DNA from: Clostridia bacterium
Lineage (GTDB): Bacteria > Bacillota > Clostridia > Oscillospirales > Oscillospiraceae
Assembly: GCA_003245395.1 (NCBI GenBank)
Contig: QKDF01000104.1
Location: forward strand, 1-9,315
DNA: 9,315 nt
Reading direction: 5' to 3'
How positions within the stretch are numbered: the stretch's first letter is position 1; each line of letters starts with the position of its first letter. Below, in pieces: positions 6,876-9,315 of this stretch. The notes below the pieces were generated by a model, which was not told the DNA's origin, did not search any database, and saw only the letters and a program-made list of their open reading frames with translations. The position numbers were made by a program, and so were the translations under genes.

Positions 6876-8150
6876 TTACACACAGTCCTGCAGAAAGAGT
6901 CTGTCGTATTGCATACCGGCCTGGTCGGCTGCTTCCTCCCGAAGCCGGGCAATTTCCTGATGATGCGCAAGCAGAAGAGAAACCGTGTCCGGGCAGATTG
7001 CGCCATGATCTGCCATCCCCAAAAGCAAGTCCGCTGTCTTGGAAAAAGACATTCCCTTCCGGTATGGCCGGTCCTCGGTCACGGCGGTGAAAATATCCGC
7101 CACGGCCATAATTCGGGAACCCAAAGGAAGACTGCCGGCCTTCAGATGAAAGGGGTATCCGTTTCCGGTGAGCTTTTCGTGGTGGTAAGCCGCCCACTGG
7201 TTGATGATCTCAAAGCCACGAATAGGCTGGAGCAGGCGGTAGGTGTAAAAGGTATGGCTGCGGATCACATCAAACTCATCCGGGTTGAGCTTGGACCGTT
7301 TTTCCAGAATCTCGGCAGGAATGGCCAGCTTCCCCAGATCGTGGAGATTGCCGGCAATCCGCATCATTTTACATTCATTCTCGGAAAAGCCCGACAGCTC
7401 CGCCAGTTTTTCGGCTGTCGCGGCCACGCTGGCCGAATGCCGGGTAGTAAAAGGGCTCCGGAAATCGATGATATGGGCAAATACGTCCGTCAGCTCTACC
7501 ACTTCGTCCAGCGTCAGCTTCACGGCATCCAGAGACAGCGCCTCCGAAAAGTCCAGGATTCGCGGCCCGGCAACCAGTTCCAGCCACAGCGCCTCCTGTG
7601 CACTGATCTCCAGGAATGCGTCTACCATCTCCGGCACAAAAACTTCGCCCTGCCGGTCACGGATCGTCTCCCGGATTCTGCTGATCTGGCTGATGACATT
7701 TTCATCCGGCCGTACTTCCACCGCCACCCGATCCGCCAGATGCACCAGATGGGAGAGCATGGGAACTTCCATGCCCTGACACATGTGGCCCGCGCCGTCT
7801 TTCCAGGGAACATGATGGAAGTGGACGATCTCCGCCTCGTCTCGCAAGAGCGGGAAATCCTCCAGAAATCTCGATCCGATCAACGCGTGGCTTTCCGAAC
7901 CGGAAGTTTCTTCTTTCAACAGGTCCAGGCGCTCACGCAGAGAAAGGGCTCCGATGTCATGCAGCAGCGAAGCCTGAACCAGCGTCCGCTTTTCTTCCAG
8001 AGACAGATTCATCTGTTCCGCCAGCCTTAAGGACAAAAAAGCAACACGCTGATGATGATTCGACACCTTCACGTCCAGAAGATCTACCGCTGCTGTCATA
8101 CAGGTGATTAAATCATAGAGCGTGGCAAAATAATGGTTGTTATAGGTCAT
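6876..8150 (-). CDS. Tandem HD-domain protein with C-terminal HD-GYP-type phosphodiesterase
   Basis: This 424-residue protein most likely hydrolyses a signalling nucleotide, probably cyclic-di-GMP, in the cytoplasm. The second half (about 235-400) has the HD-GYP metal and catalytic residues: H238, HDLGK (H270, D271, K274), H299, HHEKLTGNGYP (H323, H324, 323-333) and D352 in MAVADIF. The first half (about 28-145) is a degenerate copy: H32/H33, HDIGA (H64, D65, with A68 where lysine is expected), H88, HHVPWKDGAGH (H112, H113) and D140. Some positions of the second site also differ from the classic signature (T328 for D in xDGxGYP, T355 for D in DIFDA). The ATG at 8150 is chosen because AAGGA (8163-8159) lies 8 bases upstream. 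Two upstream in-frame ATGs (8219, 8180) lack such sites. No receiver, GAF or membrane segment is seen. It is divergent from the hemerythrin gene. Confidence 0.88.
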   Translation of the reverse strand: MTYNNHYFATLYDLITCMTAAVDLLDVKVSNHHQRVAFLSLRLAEQMNLSLEEKRTLVQASLLHDIGALSLRERLDLLKEETSGSESHALIGSRFLEDFPLLRDEAEIVHFHHVPWKDGAGHMCQGMEVPMLSHLVHLADRVAVEVRPDENVISQISRIRETIRDRQGEVFVPEMVDAFLEISAQEALWLELVAGPRILDFSEALSLDAVKLTLDEVVELTDVFAHIIDFRSPFTTRHSASVAATAEKLAELSGFSENECKMMRIAGNLHDLGKLAIPAEILEKRSKLNPDEFDVIRSHTFYTYRLLQPIRGFEIINQWAAYHHEKLTGNGYPFHLKAGSLPLGSRIMAVADIFTAVTEDRPYRKGMSFSKTADLLLGMADHGAICPDTVSLLLAHHQEIARLREEAADQAGMQYDRLFLQDCV

Positions 8151-8158
8151 AGGTTCCG

Positions 8159-8163
8159 TCCTT
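8159..8163 (-). promoter_or_regulatory. Ribosome binding site deciding the HD protein start
   Basis: AAGGA lies 8 bases upstream of the ATG at 8150. The longer in-frame starts at 8180 and 8219 have no purine-rich site at a suitable distance, so the extra N-terminal 23 residues are probably not translated. Confidence 0.65.
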
Positions 8164-8245
8164 ATCTTTATGGATTCCATTGGTCGGGCCGCTGGTCTGG
8201 CTCGGTTAAAAATTGTCATTTTTTGTCGCTTACGGCGGAAAAAAC

Positions 8246-8274
8246 TTGAAAAATCAAAGCTCCTCGGCTACAAT
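8246..8274 (+). promoter_or_regulatory. Sigma-A-type promoter of the hemerythrin gene
   Basis: TTGAAA (8246-8251) and TACAAT (8269-8274) are separated by exactly 17 bases, and each matches five of six consensus positions. The predicted transcript starts near 8281, giving a leader of about 25 bases. No comparably good promoter for the divergent HD gene is seen in the same spacer. Confidence 0.75.
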
Positions 8275-8291
8275 AAGGGTATTAGCGAAAA

Positions 8292-8297
8292 AAGGAG
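8292..8297 (+). promoter_or_regulatory. Ribosome binding site choosing the second ATG of the hemerythrin gene
   Basis: AAGGAG ends 9 bases before the ATG at 8307 but only 3 bases before the ATG at 8301. The second ATG also gives the family-typical start MPWTPDLSVGV. Confidence 0.7.
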
Positions 8298-8306
8298 ACG
8301 ATGAGT

Positions 8307-8705
8307 ATGCCTTGGACACCTGATCTGTCTGTCGGCGTGGAGCAAATCGACAGCCAACACAAGCTCTGGTTCGCAAAAGCGGAAAAGCTTTTTGAGGCCG
8401 GAAAAGAACATCGTACAAAAGAATACATCGGAGAGCTTCTGGAATTCCTGGATGCATACACCAAGCAGCATTTTCATGACGAGGAAACCTATATGCTCAG
8501 CATCCATTATCCTGAATATGCCGCCCAGAAACAGGCACACGAACTGTTCATCACCCAGCTGGCCAAGCTGCGCAGCGACTACGCCGCTTCCGGCGGAAAC
8601 CTGACAGTAATTCTCAGCGCCAATCAGATGGTCATCGATTGGCTGACCAAGCACATCTCCACGATGGACAAAAAGATTGGAAAATTTGCACAGACGATGA
8701 AATAA
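8307..8705 (+). CDS. Bacteriohemerythrin
   Basis: This 132-residue, single-domain hemerythrin is a four-helix-bundle non-haem di-iron protein that binds oxygen (or related small molecules) in the cytoplasm. The fold signatures are clear: WTPDLSVGVEQIDSQHK (H18), HFHDEE (H55, E59), YPEYAAQKQAH (H78), and H116 with D121 in HISTMD. In the usual pattern the fourth ligand is a histidine four residues before H78. Here it is glutamine Q74 (codon CAG), so one of the seven canonical ligands is missing. The length is normal and no other domain is fused. It has its own promoter and terminator, so it is a one-gene unit. Its roles could be oxygen storage, detoxification or sensing. Family assignment is near certain. 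Confidence 0.95.
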   Translation: MPWTPDLSVGVEQIDSQHKLWFAKAEKLFEAGKEHRTKEYIGELLEFLDAYTKQHFHDEETYMLSIHYPEYAAQKQAHELFITQLAKLRSDYAASGGNLTVILSANQMVIDWLTKHISTMDKKIGKFAQTMK

Positions 8706-8712
8706 TTTTTAC

Positions 8713-8746
8713 AAAGAGCCATGCAGAGAAACTTGCATGGCTCTTT
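8713..8746 (+). terminator. Terminator of the hemerythrin gene
   Basis: AAAGAGCCATGCA (8713-8725) pairs perfectly over 13 bp with TGCATGGCTCTTT (8734-8746) around an 8-base loop, starting 7 bases after the stop codon. The T-run is short (the TTT closing the stem, then GCTGTATTTT), so efficiency may be moderate. Confidence 0.75.
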
Positions 8747-8760
8747 GCTGTATTTTCATC

Positions 8761-8781
8761 CTGCAAAAATTCGTTTTGCAG
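8761..8781. repeat. Perfect 8-bp inverted repeat in the hemerythrin-ggt spacer
   Basis: CTGCAAAA (8761-8768) and TTTTGCAG (8774-8781) are exact reverse complements around a 5-base centre. Neither strand has a T-run after it, so it is not a standard terminator. It could be an operator for the downstream gene. The rest of the spacer to 8921 is AT-rich, and I find no convincing promoter pair in it. Confidence 0.4.
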
Positions 8782-8921
8782 ACGACAAACGCCATATTCT
8801 GTACACAATAAATAGCTATCCAATTCATTTATCGTCCATTTTACAAAAATAATAAGATTCCCGGATGCTATTTTTCATTTTCATGCCGCTTTTGTAACCT
8901 TATCTGCTCCGGGCCAACCAG

Positions 8922-8927
8922 AAAGGA
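8922..8927 (+). promoter_or_regulatory. Ribosome binding site of the gamma-glutamyltransferase gene
   Basis: AAAGGA lies 8 bases upstream of the ATG at 8936. It rejects the overlapping ATG at 8928, whose frame encodes no recognisable protein. Confidence 0.75.
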
Positions 8928-8935
8928 ATGTCTTT

Positions 8936-9315
8936 ATGCTGCAATTTGACCCCTTGCGTTATGCTTATTCCTCACACCGAAACGTCGTTTACGCCAAGGG
9001 GGGCATGGTTTGCACCTCCTCTCCACTGGCGTCCCAGATTGGTCTGGACATTCTCAAATCCGGCGGCAATGCCATGGATGCAGCGGTGGCTGTCGCAGCG
9101 TCCATTCCGCTGCTGGAGCCGACCGGAAACGGCCTGGGTTCGGATTGCTTTGCGTTGATCTGGACGGAGGGCCGCCTGTACGGCCTGGACGGCAGCGGTG
9201 TGGCGCCCAGCGCTTTATCGGCACAGGCGGTACGCAAGGCGGGCTTTGACGCCGTCCCGATGGACGGCTGGCTGCCGGTGATGGTTCCCGGCGCGCCCAG
9301 CGCATGGGCTGAATT
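8936..9315 (+). CDS. Gamma-glutamyltransferase family protein, N-terminal part (cut by window edge)
   Basis: The first 126 residues of a gamma-glutamyltransferase-family enzyme are present, and the frame stays open to the right edge. Members cleave or transfer the gamma-glutamyl group of glutathione and related compounds and mature by self-cleavage into two subunits. Family-typical stretches are GGMVCTSSPLASQIGLDIL (22-40), the signature GGNAMDAAVAVA (43-54), EPTGNGLGSDCFALIW (61-76), LYGLDGSGVAPSAL (81-94) and VPGAPSAW (117-124). The catalytic threonine and the cleavage site lie beyond the window. There is no signal peptide, which suggests a cytoplasmic YwrD-like member rather than a secreted GGT. 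GLGSD replaces the more common GIGGD. The start has a good binding site. Confidence 0.88.
   Translation, partial: MLQFDPLRYAYSSHRNVVYAKGGMVCTSSPLASQIGLDILKSGGNAMDAAVAVAASIPLLEPTGNGLGSDCFALIWTEGRLYGLDGSGVAPSALSAQAVRKAGFDAVPMDGWLPVMVPGAPSAWAE

Noticed and set aside
6909..8030. A 373-codon rightward open frame opposite the HD gene
   Set aside because: The opposite strand encodes a well-supported HD/HD-GYP protein. This frame has no domain and no ribosome binding site.
8151..8219. A 23-residue N-terminal extension of the HD protein from ATG 8219
   Set aside because: There is no ribosome binding site before 8219 or 8180, while ATG 8150 has AAGGA at ideal distance.
8928..9158. A 76-codon rightward frame starting 8 bases before the gamma-glutamyltransferase start
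   Set aside because: It overlaps the family-matching frame beginning at 8936, encodes no known domain, and its ATG lies too close to the AAAGGA site.

Overview
The window looks like chromosomal DNA of an anaerobic, fairly GC-rich member of the Bacillota, most likely a clostridial lineage of the Oscillospiraceae kind. Evidence for this is the strong AGGAGG-type ribosome binding sites, sigma-A-type promoters, AT-rich intergenic DNA between GC-rich genes, a citrate lyase operon, TrkA/TrkH potassium uptake, an HD-GYP-type protein and a bacteriohemerythrin. The lineage is inferred from gene content only. I see no insertion sequence, phage gene, CRISPR array, tRNA or rRNA.

Left part (1-3742): a rightward FCD-type GntR regulator (157-804) faces a leftward three-gene citrate lyase operon, citD-citE-citF (3604 down to 871). 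Both transcription units end in one 17-bp hairpin (829-870) that fits tightly between the two stop codons. CitD is the acyl carrier subunit, CitF the CoA/ACP transferase and CitE the citryl-ACP lyase. Together they split citrate into acetate and oxaloacetate. The genes that charge CitD with its prosthetic group (citC, citX, citG) and a citrate transporter are not in the window. The regulator has a FadR-type operator-like sequence over its own -10 box and is a plausible, unproven controller of the operon.

Middle part (3743-6875): a leftward trkA-trkH pair encodes a potassium uptake system, a cytoplasmic NAD-binding gating protein with two RCK repeats and a membrane channel subunit. It ends in a clear intrinsic terminator. 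The second nucleotide-binding loop of TrkA is degenerate.

Right part (6876-9315): a leftward protein with two HD domains, the second of HD-GYP type (likely cyclic-di-GMP phosphodiesterase), is divergent from a rightward bacteriohemerythrin, which has a good promoter and terminator. In the hemerythrin one expected iron-ligand histidine is a glutamine. The window ends inside a gamma-glutamyltransferase-family gene that runs off the right edge.

No wholly new system is evident. The features most worth checking are the altered hemerythrin iron site, its divergent pairing with a duplicated HD protein, and the operator-like elements at the regulator and trkA promoters.
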